DNA of 28,636 nt from JBBDNT01 sp040877445. GTDB taxonomy: Bacteria; Planctomycetota; Planctomycetia; Planctomycetales; Planctomycetaceae. Below, in pieces: positions 15,508 to 23,187 of this stretch (the first letter of the stretch is position 1; each line of letters opens with the position of its first letter). The stretch covers positions 1 through 28,636 of the forward strand of contig JBBDNT010000127.1 in NCBI GenBank assembly GCA_040877445.1, read 5' to 3'. The translations under genes were made by a program, and so were the position numbers. The notes under the pieces are model-generated. The model did no database searches. It had not been told where the DNA came from and was given only the letters and a program-made list of their open reading frames with translations.

Positions 15508-17533
15508 TCAGTCGCGAAGGGCGACCACCTCGTCGATCGCGACGTCTTCGGCGTCGTCCGGATCAGCCGGCGGAGGCGCGGGGGCGTCTTCCGGCCCGGG
15601 GGCCGGCGCCGATCCCTGCGGAATCGACGACGCGCCCGGATCGCAGACCCGCACCGGCACCTGGCAGGTGACCGTCCGCGGGACCATCCGGCAGACCTGC
15701 ACGTCGAACTCGCGCTGCACGGTGTGCGGCACGTTCACGCAGTACTCCTCGGTCCGCTGACGGGGCACGCATTGAATCTCGCACACCTCGCGGGTGAGGG
15801 TCTCGTGCTTCGGAACCAGCACGCAGTACTCGACGGTCCGCTGTTGCGGCTCGTCGACGTACTCGCACACGCGGATGGTGCGGGTGCGGGTCTCGGGACG
15901 GCACAGCGTCACCTGGTACTCGTAAGGCACCTGCTCGCTGACGTACTCGCAGACCTTGTCGGTGCGCGTCCGCGTCTCGTTCCGGCAGAGCTGCACCTGG
16001 TATTCGTAGGGCACCTCTTCGTTCACGAATTCGCAAACCTGCACGGTGCGGGTCCGCTGCTCGGGACGGCACAGGTTGACCTGGTACTCGTAGGGCACCT
16101 GCTCGTTCACGTACTCGCAAACCTGAATGGTGCGGGTCCGTTGCTCGGGCCGGCAGAGAGTGACCTGGTACTCGTAGGGCACCTGCTCGTTCACGTACTC
16201 GCAGACCTGCACGGTGCGGGTCCGCTGCTCGGGCCGGCAGAGGGTGACTTGGTACTCGTAGGGCACCTGCTCGTTCACGTACTCGCAGACCTGCACGGTG
16301 CGGGNNNNNNNNNNNNNNNNNNNNNNNNNNNNNNNNNNNNNNNNNNNNNNNNNNNNNNNNNNNNNNNNNNNNNNNNNNNNNNNNNNNNNNNNNNNNNNNN
16401 NNNNTCCGCGGCTCCGGACGGCAGACCGTGACCTGGACATCGCACGGCTCATCGAAGTAACGGGCGACGTGGCAGGTCTCTTCCACCTGGCGGGTGACGA
16501 TGTTCGGCACCCACACGCGGTAGTTGTAGCAGGTCATCGCGCAGGGATTGCACGGATCCGGAACCTGGCAGGTGCGGGTTTCCCAGCAGCCCTGGTCTTC
16601 GCAGACAGTCCGCGTCCGCGTCTCGGGAACCATCCGGCACACGCGGCGCGTCGTCTGGCGAGTTTCGACATGATTGACGAGCACCGTGTACTGCTGCTCG
16701 ACTTCACGAGTCACCGGGCGGCAGACCGTGCGGGTCGCCTGCCGAGTCTCCTGGTAGGGAACCTGCACCGTGTAGGTCTGCTCGACGTCGCGGGTGACCG
16801 GACGGCAAACCGTGCGGGTCGCCTGGCGCGTCTCCTGGTAGGGAACCTGAACCGTGTAGGTCTGCTCGACGTCGCGGGTGACGGGGCGGCAGACGGTGCG
16901 GGTCGCCTGGCGGGTCTCCTGATAGGGGACCAGCACCGTGTAGGTCTGGTCGACGTCACGGGTGACGGGGCGGCAGACGGTGCGGGTCGCCTGGCGCGTC
17001 TCGGTGTAGGGAACCTGCACCGTGAACTGCGTCTCGACGTCGCGCCACACGGGACGGCTGACGGTCCGCGTCGCCTGGCGGGTCTCCTGGTAGGGAACCT
17101 GCACCGTGAATTCCTGCGGAACCTCCCGCCACACCGGCCGCCGGACGGTGAAGTTCTCGACGCGGGAACGCGTTTCCTGAACCATCCGGCAAACCTGATA
17201 CTCGACCGTCCGCGTGACCGGCACCCGTTCGACGTAGTTCACCGTCCGCTGACGAACCTCCGGACGGAACTCGACCACGTCGCAGACGCGCTTTTCCGCC
17301 ACCATCTGCGGAACGTGCACCACCCGCTCGACGGTTTGCCACTCCGTGCGGCAACACACTTGCGGTGCGCACACCGTGGGACACGCCGGCCCGCAGGGAG
17401 CGGCGACGACGCCGCACGACCCACACGCGGCGTGGCCCGCATGACCGTGATGCGGGCCGCCATGGCCCGCTCCGGCCGGGGCCGCCAGCAGCAGCCCTAC
17501 CACCAAGGACAGTCCTGCCATCGCGCTCTTCAT
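15508..17533 (-). CDS. YTV-repeat cysteine-rich cell-wall protein (with assembly gap)
   Basis: A secreted repetitive protein, 641 residues if the 100 Ns are removed. AGGAG eight bases before ATG 17533 and a signal peptide (residues 1-23, ending AGAG) fix the start. A His/Gly/Cys-rich segment follows. Block one has successive 28-residue units such as TRQATRTVCRPVTRDVEQ plus TYTVQVPYQE, the signature of the Planctomycetes-specific YTV domain. Block two has at least five 28-residue units of form RTVQVCEYVNEQVPYEYQV plus TLCRPEQRT. A CxxC-rich spacer (CNPCAMTCYNYRVWVP) separates them. YTV proteins are known from the protein-rich planctomycete cell wall, where regular Cys residues would allow disulfide cross-linking. 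The N run lies in block two. Removing it gives an intact frame, and the flanks join as PEPRTRTVQVCEY. The C-terminus is Pro/Asp/Ala-rich and acidic. Confidence 0.92.
16305..16404. other. assembly gap (100 N) in the YTV 84-bp repeats
   Basis: Exactly 100 Ns at the start of the second repeat block. The coding flanks join without frame change if the Ns are dropped, so the true missing length is probably zero or a multiple of 84 bases. Confidence 0.93.
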
Positions 17534-18078
17534 TCTTGATCTCCTGTCAAACGTGGCACGTCAAGGAAGCATCCAAGTACGGAACCCGGCTCGCGAATGC
17601 CGCCTTCCGCACTGCCTGGAATCGGTCTCCGGCACGAACGCGAAGAATCGGATTTCTTCCCTATCTTGTGCGACTCACCGGAACCCCCAGACTACGGAAC
17701 TCTGCGGGAAAAGCAACCGCGCTTTCCGGAATTCCGACCTAGGGAATTCCCGGGGACTCTGCCGCGCTGATGCTCCGGCCGGCGTTCCAGTGCCTCTTTT
17801 CAGCCGGATCCGTTATCATTCGCGGGATAGCCGCTCGTTGAAAACCAGGCCGGGACCGTCAATGAGCGATGGAGGAATCGAGATCGCGCGCAACACCGCT
17901 CTGTGACGGTCGCGGCTCGAAGCGATTGGGACGAAAGCGACGAAACCAGCGGGCCTGAACGCGGAATGGAACAACGGTGCGACCGACGAAGTCGATGGGA
18001 TCCCGTGTCATGCCGTCTTCGCCCCCTGTCGCGACCGATTCGTCGCATCGATCCCGTTCTGCGCGGAACGAAGCCCGA
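17534..18078. other. divergent intergenic region
   Basis: About 545 bases between the divergently transcribed YTV gene and the diguanylate cyclase. It must hold both promoters, but no convincing -35/-10 pair stands out. Two GGAATTCC palindromes lie at about 17728-17755. Short open frames here have non-coding composition. In-frame sequence from 17977 to 18078 upstream of the cyclase has much lower third-position GC than the gene. Confidence 0.5.
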
Positions 18079-19173
18079 ATGCCCAACGAGGCGACGGCCG
18101 AGTTCTCCGCTTCCGATTCGGACCGCCGCCGCGCGCGGCTGCTGGGTTGGCTGATCGTGGGGATGCTGCCGTTGATGCCGATCGCCATCGTCCTCGTGTA
18201 TCTGTTCAACGAAGCGGGCAGCTCCCGCCGCGACAGCTATCCGCCGCTGATCTCCGGCTTGACGGTCGGGCTGGGGGCCGCGTATCTGCTGAATCGGGCG
18301 GGGCGCTATGGACCGGCGGCCCTGTTGACGGTGGCCTGCGCGGTGGCCGCGCCCTGGGGAACGTTGATCTTCGATCCGCTCGTCCGTGCCGGCGATTCCG
18401 TTCCGTTGACCTACGTCGCCGTGTCGGTTCTCTTGTGCGGCATTCTGCTGTCCGCCCGGACGACCGCGGTAGTGGCCGGCGTGCAAATCGTCGGCTTGTG
18501 CCTGCTGCCGGCGCTCGTTCCGGAGACGGCCCGAATCAATTGGCCGAGTTTCATCGTGTTCGTGCTGTTCGTCTCGGTGTTGAGCGTCGTCGCGAACGTC
18601 GTGCGGCGAAAGGATCTGGAGCAGATCGACCGGCAGACCGACCGACTCACCGAGCGGCACGCCCAACTCCGCGAGCAATCGGTCCGCGATCCGCTCACCG
18701 GCCTGTTCAACCGCCGCTATCTCGAAGAGGTGCTGGAGCAGGAGGCGCGTCGCGCCGCGCGGCAACAAGCCCCGTTGGGCGTCATCATGCTCGACATCGA
18801 CCGTTTCAAGCAGTTCAACGACACCCACGGACACGCCGCCGGTGACGAACTACTGCGCGAAGTGGGGCAACTGCTGCGCGAACACCTGCGGCAGACGGAC
18901 ATCGCCTGCCGGTTCGGCGGGGAGGAGTTCACGCTGATTCTGCCCGGCGCCTCGCTCGACGTGTTGCGTCGTCGGGCGGAGCGCATCCGCTCGGCGGCCG
19001 AAGGAATTCGTCTGAAGTTCGAAGGTCGCACGCTCGCGGGGGTCACGCTGTCGCTGGGGATCGCGGAGTTCCCCCGGCATGGTTCGACGGGCGAAGCGGT
19101 GCTCCGCGCCGGCGACGCCGCCCTGTACCAGGCGAAGCGCGAGGGACGGGATCGCGTGGTGGCGGCGACGTAG
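18079..19173 (+). CDS. membrane-bound diguanylate cyclase (GGDEF domain)
   Basis: A 364-residue protein. Residues about 20-175 hold roughly six hydrophobic helices, a MASE-like membrane sensor I cannot assign further. A short helix (QTDRLTERHAQLREQS) leads into the GGDEF domain (about 202-362). DPLTGLFNRR opens the domain; LDIDRFKQFND supplies the metal Asp (about 239); the active-site motif is GGEEF (280-284), a functional variant. RQTD at 271-274, five residues before GGEEF, is a canonical RxxD product-inhibition site. It should make c-di-GMP from two GTP and be feedback-inhibited. ATG 18079 was preferred over 17977 (GTG), 17995 and 18010 because third-position GC rises sharply there. No EAL domain or response regulator is adjacent. 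Confidence 0.9.
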   Translation: MPNEATAEFSASDSDRRRARLLGWLIVGMLPLMPIAIVLVYLFNEAGSSRRDSYPPLISGLTVGLGAAYLLNRAGRYGPAALLTVACAVAAPWGTLIFDPLVRAGDSVPLTYVAVSVLLCGILLSARTTAVVAGVQIVGLCLLPALVPETARINWPSFIVFVLFVSVLSVVANVVRRKDLEQIDRQTDRLTERHAQLREQSVRDPLTGLFNRRYLEEVLEQEARRAARQQAPLGVIMLDIDRFKQFNDTHGHAAGDELLREVGQLLREHLRQTDIACRFGGEEFTLILPGASLDVLRRRAERIRSAAEGIRLKFEGRTLAGVTLSLGIAEFPRHGSTGEAVLRAGDAALYQAKREGRDRVVAAT

Positions 19174-19233
19174 CGGTGCGGAACTTCGGCTTTCTCCCCC
19201 CGCTGACGCGGGAGGCTCGCGGGCGAAACGATT

Positions 19234-22200
19234 TCAGGGAGCTTCGGCCTGTCGCGCGGTGAGGGCGTTTTCGAAGACGTATCCGCCGAGTTCCTTGCCG
19301 GCTTTCAGACCGTCGTCGTTGGAGAACTGGTAGTGGATGCCGCCGAAAATCCGGCTGCGTCCGGCCTCTTCGGCGGCCTTCCGAAAACTGCGAAAGGTGC
19401 GTTCCTCGCGCTCGCCGGTGAGGGGGTCGATCAACGCGTCGTCGCCGGTGCACGTGAAGGCGACTTCGTCGGCGCCGAAGTAGCGGGCCAGCACCTCGGC
19501 CGCGGCGCCGCTGAACGTGCTGTGGCCGCTGGGATACTCGGGATGCATGCTGGTGGGAATCAACGGGAGCCAGTCGTCGGCGCCGCTCTTTCCGGCGGGC
19601 ACGAGGATCGCATGAATCGGTCGCCACAGGTTGTAGTGGTATTTCATGTCCCACGCGGCGATCGCGGCGTCGGCCAGCGTCACGTTCAGCAACGCGAACA
19701 ACCGCGCGTTCTCCTCCAGCGACAACCGCTTCTCCAAAGAGACCGCGGAGGCGATCTCGTTCCAGTGCCCCACGGGGGTCACCGTGCCGTGATTGTTCTT
19801 GGCGCTGTTCGGGTTGAGTCCCTTTTCGGCCCAGAAGAAAGCGGTCGCCAATTCCCGCTGGATCTCGCGCGGGAGCTTGCCGTTGGGATAGCGCTTGGGA
19901 TCGTACCGGCGGCGGTCGCCGTATTTTTCGACCTCGGCCAGATCCTGCCGATACTCTTCGCTGCCGATCGCGGGGGGACCGGGCTGGCGGAACTGCGAGG
20001 GGCTGGTCATCACGAACGGCTCGACCTTGGGCCACTGGGGCGCGGACGGGGGCGATTCCGCGTCCGGAGTCCAGCGGTCGGTGCGGTACTCGCCCGGCTC
20101 ATCGCTGTCGGGCCAGGGGACGACGGCGTCCGCCCCGTCGTCTTCCCGCGCCTCGATGATCCGCCGCGCCGCCGCCTTTCCGACCGCCAGACCGTCGGCG
20201 ATGCTCCGCTCGCTGACGCCGGCGGCGCGGAGATCGGCGAGTTGCGTGTTGGTCCGCGAGACGATCGTGCTCTGCCGACCGTACAAGTAGGTCATCACGT
20301 CGGACGCCGCGCCGGCCACCGCCGCCTCGCGACTGGCGCCCGCCGGAACGGGAACGTGCTCGATGTACGGCTTCCACTTCCGGTCGAAAGAATCGACGGC
20401 GTCGAAAATGGCCAGATGCACCATCGCCATCTCGCGGGAGGCCTCCGGCGGCTTGTCCCCGCCCGTGCGGGTGACGAGGTCGAACTTGTTGGTCTCCCGA
20501 ACGAGCCGGCACAGCGTGCGGTTCCACTCGATCACCGCGTCCGTCCGCGGCGCATCGTTCACGGCCGCGTCGTACGCGGCGACATGCGCCGTCCGGACGC
20601 CCTGCCGTTCGCGACTCCGACTCGACTCGCGCGGCCGGCGGCGGACATCGGGCGGCTCGGCGGATCGGGCGACGACGGCCGGCGGATCCGCGGGCGGACT
20701 CTCCACTCGCTCGACCGCCAGCAACGTGTCGTTCACCGGGACGTTCGAGAATTCCTGCGTGATTCCGCTCGGCCAACGGATGGCGACCCGCTCGACCGCG
20801 TCGGGAACGTGCCGGCCCAGTCCGAAGTGCGCCTCCGCCGGACTTTGCCCGAGGAAGTGACTGCCGGCGTTGATTTCTGAGACGAGCGGTCGGCCCAGCC
20901 GGCCGTCGGTCACGGTGACGAGCGCGCCGAGTCCGCCGCGATTGGAGATGCTGCCGATCGTCCGCACCTTCAGCCAGTGATTGCGATTGCCGCCGTTATT
21001 GCGGTACAGAACCGGCATGCCCAACTGCTCGACGGTGAGCGCCCGCTCTCCCTGCCGGCCGGCGCCGGTTTCCTGGTGCGCGGCGGAGCCGTTGTTGACG
21101 ATGAACACGTCGAGATCGCCGTCATTGTCGTAATCGAAGACGAGCAGCCCCTTTCCGGAAAGGTCGTCGGCGATTCCGCTCGATTTCCCCACGTTGATGA
21201 ACGTCGTGCCCGCCCCTCCTTCGCCGTTGTTCCGCCACAACTGCGTGGGAAACGCGGTGAAGCGGCTGAAGAACTCGTCCAACGAGGGAAACCCGTTGGT
21301 GGCGATCACGTCGAGGTGGCCGTCGTTGTCGTAATCGAAGAAGGCGGCGCCCCATCCCCAACCGGCGTCGGCGACTCCCGCCGCGCGCGTCCGATCGGAG
21401 AACCGGCGGCCCCTTTCGTTTCGATACAGCCGGTTCCCCTCTTCTTCGACGCCGTGCCCGTGGTCGATCGACGTGACGAACCAATCGAGCCGGCCGTCGC
21501 CGTCGTAGTCGGCGATGGCCGAACCCATCTCGTTGGTTCCCGTTCCGACTCCCGCCGAGACGGTGCCGTCGGTGAACGTGCCGTCGCCGTTTCCCCAGAA
21601 CAGGCGGCTGGTGCCGTAATCGCTGGTGACCGCCAGATCGAGAACGCCGTCGCCGTCCAGGTCGCAGAACCGCGGGGCGAAGGAAACCGGCTTGAACTCT
21701 TCGACGACCGTGCCGGACGGCCCGCCGATCGGCATCCGCAACCCCGCGGTCGCCGTCTCGTCGACGAACCGCGCTGGGTTCTCGCTCCCCAGGTTGCGGA
21801 GCAACCGCAGCCCGGAAAGCTCGCTGGCCTGGTGCTTGAACAGCCACTCCGACACGATCAGGTCGACGTATCCGTCGTTGTCGTAATCTCCGGCGGCGAC
21901 GCCGTAGCTGAATCGCGGAACCTTGTTCGCCGCATCGGCCCCGCGCTCGATCGCCTCTTCCGTGAACGTCCCGTCGCCCTGGTTGATGTAGAGGTAGTAC
22001 CGCGGTTGATTCGCCGTGGCGACGAACAGGTCGAGCCGGCCGTTGTTGTTCAAGTCGGCCCAGACGGCGGCGTTCGAACCATGCGCCGGTTCGCGAATGC
22101 CCGCCGCGTCCGCGACGCTCTCGAACCGGACTTCGCCCGTCTCGGGATCGGGACCGAGATTGCGGTACAACAGCGGCGGCCCCAGCGTCTGCCCCACGAA

Positions 22201-22569
22201 CAGGTCGATCCACCCGTCGCCGTCGTAGTCGCCCGCGGCCGCGCCCCCCGTCATGCGGTAGACGTCGTCTTCCACGTGCAGCGTCTCGTGGACGAAATCG
22301 ATGCCCGCCGCCTGGGTGACGTCGACGAACCGCGGCGTGTCGGGATACGCCGTCGCCGAATCCCCGCCGGGGACTCCTCCCCCTTCCGACAAGTCGGCAG
22401 GGGAAGGGATCGCCGTCTTGGCTTCCGCGAGTTGCCGAAGTTGCGCTTCGGCCGCCCGGCGTCGAGCCATGTCGTCGTAACTCATCCACCCTGCGATCAG
22501 CAAGCCGACCGTGGCCGCGACGAACGCGCCGCGAACCACGACGCCGGCCCGTTGGCGTCCGCGAATCAT
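19234..22569 (-). CDS. FG-GAP/ASPIC-UnbV propeller fused to vanadium-haloperoxidase-like PAP2 domain
   Basis: A 1111-residue protein. GGGAG seven bases before ATG 22569 fixes the start. Residues 8-28 are a signal anchor or signal peptide. Residues about 107-507 carry FG-GAP/VCBS-type repeats with calcium-loop motifs (GDYDGDGWIDLF, ADLNNNGRLDLF, GDYDNDGYVDL, CDLDGDGVLDL, FDYDNDGDLDVF). About 529-622 is an ASPIC/UnbV domain (NHWLKVRTIGSISNRGG to VAIRWPSG). An Arg/Pro-rich linker (623-677) leads to a vanadium-dependent haloperoxidase domain. Vanadate ligands are all recognisable: K976-x6-R983-P, P1013-SGH1016, S1072-R1073 and H1079. The Asp usually four residues after that His is Ser here (HYQFS). 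Likely an extracytoplasmic haloperoxidase or acid phosphatase tethered to a beta-propeller; the substrate is unknown. Confidence 0.88.
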   Translation of the reverse strand: MIRGRQRAGVVVRGAFVAATVGLLIAGWMSYDDMARRRAAEAQLRQLAEAKTAIPSPADLSEGGGVPGGDSATAYPDTPRFVDVTQAAGIDFVHETLHVEDDVYRMTGGAAAGDYDGDGWIDLFVGQTLGPPLLYRNLGPDPETGEVRFESVADAAGIREPAHGSNAAVWADLNNNGRLDLFVATANQPRYYLYINQGDGTFTEEAIERGADAANKVPRFSYGVAAGDYDNDGYVDLIVSEWLFKHQASELSGLRLLRNLGSENPARFVDETATAGLRMPIGGPSGTVVEEFKPVSFAPRFCDLDGDGVLDLAVTSDYGTSRLFWGNGDGTFTDGTVSAGVGTGTNEMGSAIADYDGDGRLDWFVTSIDHGHGVEEEGNRLYRNERGRRFSDRTRAAGVADAGWGWGAAFFDYDNDGHLDVIATNGFPSLDEFFSRFTAFPTQLWRNNGEGGAGTTFINVGKSSGIADDLSGKGLLVFDYDNDGDLDVFIVNNGSAAHQETGAGRQGERALTVEQLGMPVLYRNNGGNRNHWLKVRTIGSISNRGGLGALVTVTDGRLGRPLVSEINAGSHFLGQSPAEAHFGLGRHVPDAVERVAIRWPSGITQEFSNVPVNDTLLAVERVESPPADPPAVVARSAEPPDVRRRPRESSRSRERQGVRTAHVAAYDAAVNDAPRTDAVIEWNRTLCRLVRETNKFDLVTRTGGDKPPEASREMAMVHLAIFDAVDSFDRKWKPYIEHVPVPAGASREAAVAGAASDVMTYLYGRQSTIVSRTNTQLADLRAAGVSERSIADGLAVGKAAARRIIEAREDDGADAVVPWPDSDEPGEYRTDRWTPDAESPPSAPQWPKVEPFVMTSPSQFRQPGPPAIGSEEYRQDLAEVEKYGDRRRYDPKRYPNGKLPREIQRELATAFFWAEKGLNPNSAKNNHGTVTPVGHWNEIASAVSLEKRLSLEENARLFALLNVTLADAAIAAWDMKYHYNLWRPIHAILVPAGKSGADDWLPLIPTSMHPEYPSGHSTFSGAAAEVLARYFGADEVAFTCTGDDALIDPLTGEREERTFRSFRKAAEEAGRSRIFGGIHYQFSNDDGLKAGKELGGYVFENALTARQAEAP
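22361..22408. repeat. short palindromes within the haloperoxidase-fusion gene
   Basis: TCCCCGCCGGGGA (22361-22373) and CCGAC-AA-GTCGG (22386-22397), the latter flanked by partly complementary CCCCCTT and AAGGG runs. They code a Ser/Pro/Gly-rich stretch (IPSPADLSEGGGVPGGDS) between the N-terminal anchor and the first propeller repeat. It is a candidate in-frame palindromic insertion, weaker than those at 4182 and 24910. Confidence 0.4.
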
Positions 22570-22689
22570 CGTTTCTCCCGTGTTGACAGGCCGGCCGCGC
22601 GTGGGAAGTTTCACGCGACCGTGACGGCCTTGCGGGAAGAAAGAACGGTGCGAATGCGAGACCCGCAAGGCATTCGATTGGAGACCTTC

Positions 22690-22719
22690 ACCCTACCCGG
22701 CGAATTCTCGAACTGTCAA
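22690..22719 (-). promoter_or_regulatory. possible sigma-70 promoter for the fusion gene
   Basis: On the minus strand a perfect TTGACA (22714-22719) is followed after 18 bases by TAGGGT (22690-22695). It lies about 120 bases upstream of ATG 22569 and just after the stop of the FeoB-associated gene, consistent with a separate transcript. Confidence 0.4.
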
Positions 22720-22767
22720 GAAGAAACTCGTGTTTCCGCGAAAGAGTTCCATTCCGGCAGATTGGAC

Positions 22768-22977
22768 CTACCGGCGCGGTTGCTCCAGCAGATCGAGTGG
22801 AACGAAAGGCCGCGCGGTTCCACGTTCCGATTCGACCGACTTCGAGGGACAACTCCCGCAGCCTCCCGTGCCGCAGCCTCCTTGTCTCCCGAACAAACCG
22901 AGCGCGCGGCGTGCGAGGAACGCGAGGGCGGCCGCCACGCACGCCAGGGCGATGATCGTCTGCCAGTCGAAGTGCAT
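22768..22977 (-). CDS. FeoB-associated Cys-rich membrane protein
   Basis: A 69-residue protein with one N-terminal membrane helix (about residues 5-24, IIALACVAAALAFLARRAL). It is followed by a glycine/cysteine cluster GGCGTGGCGSCPSK with Cys at 35, 40 and 43. This is the layout of the FeoB-associated Cys-rich membrane protein family, found just downstream of feoB and often compared with FeoC. GAGG precedes ATG 22977. It lies about 210 bases downstream of feoB on the same strand, so it is probably in the same transcript, although a palindromic element occupies the space between. The Cys cluster may handle Fe(II) or sense redox state; this is inference from the family. The polar C-terminus ends LLEQPRR. 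Confidence 0.82.
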   Translation of the reverse strand: MHFDWQTIIALACVAAALAFLARRALGLFGRQGGCGTGGCGSCPSKSVESERGTARPFVPLDLLEQPRR

Positions 22978-23029
22978 CGGCTTTGCCTCTTTCACGCGAA
23001 CCGGATCTCGTGGGTCGACGATCGGGCGG

Positions 23030-23178
23030 GTAGGACGGATTGGTATTCCGTCGTGCCCGCCCGCCGGCATGCGGCTCGATCTTCCGGTGAAGTCGTTGAT
23101 CGAAGGACGATCGCGACCGTGTTGTGGCGGACGGAATGCAATTCCGTCCTACAGGCTCCGGAAGTCTGGCGACTTCCG
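23030..23178. repeat. palindromic element between feoB and the FeoB-associated gene
   Basis: Outer arms GTAGGACGGA (23030-23039) and TCCGTCCTAC (23143-23152) with internal hairpins (GGATTGGTATTCC, GGAATGCAATTCC) match the element at 15288-15416. Next to it is a second palindrome, CGGAAGT-CTGGCG-ACTTCCG (23159-23178 region), ending ten bases before the feoB stop. The element could reduce or stabilise the downstream transcript. Confidence 0.75.
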
Positions 23179-23187
23179 CTACGAGTT

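Noticed and set aside
15840..17110. CRISPR-like regular repeats
   Set aside because: The 84-bp periodicity is of protein repeats in a continuous coding frame, without unique spacers.
17553..17906. Small plus-strand open frame in the divergent region
   Set aside because: Low third-position GC bias, no ribosome-binding site and no recognisable features; treated as intergenic.
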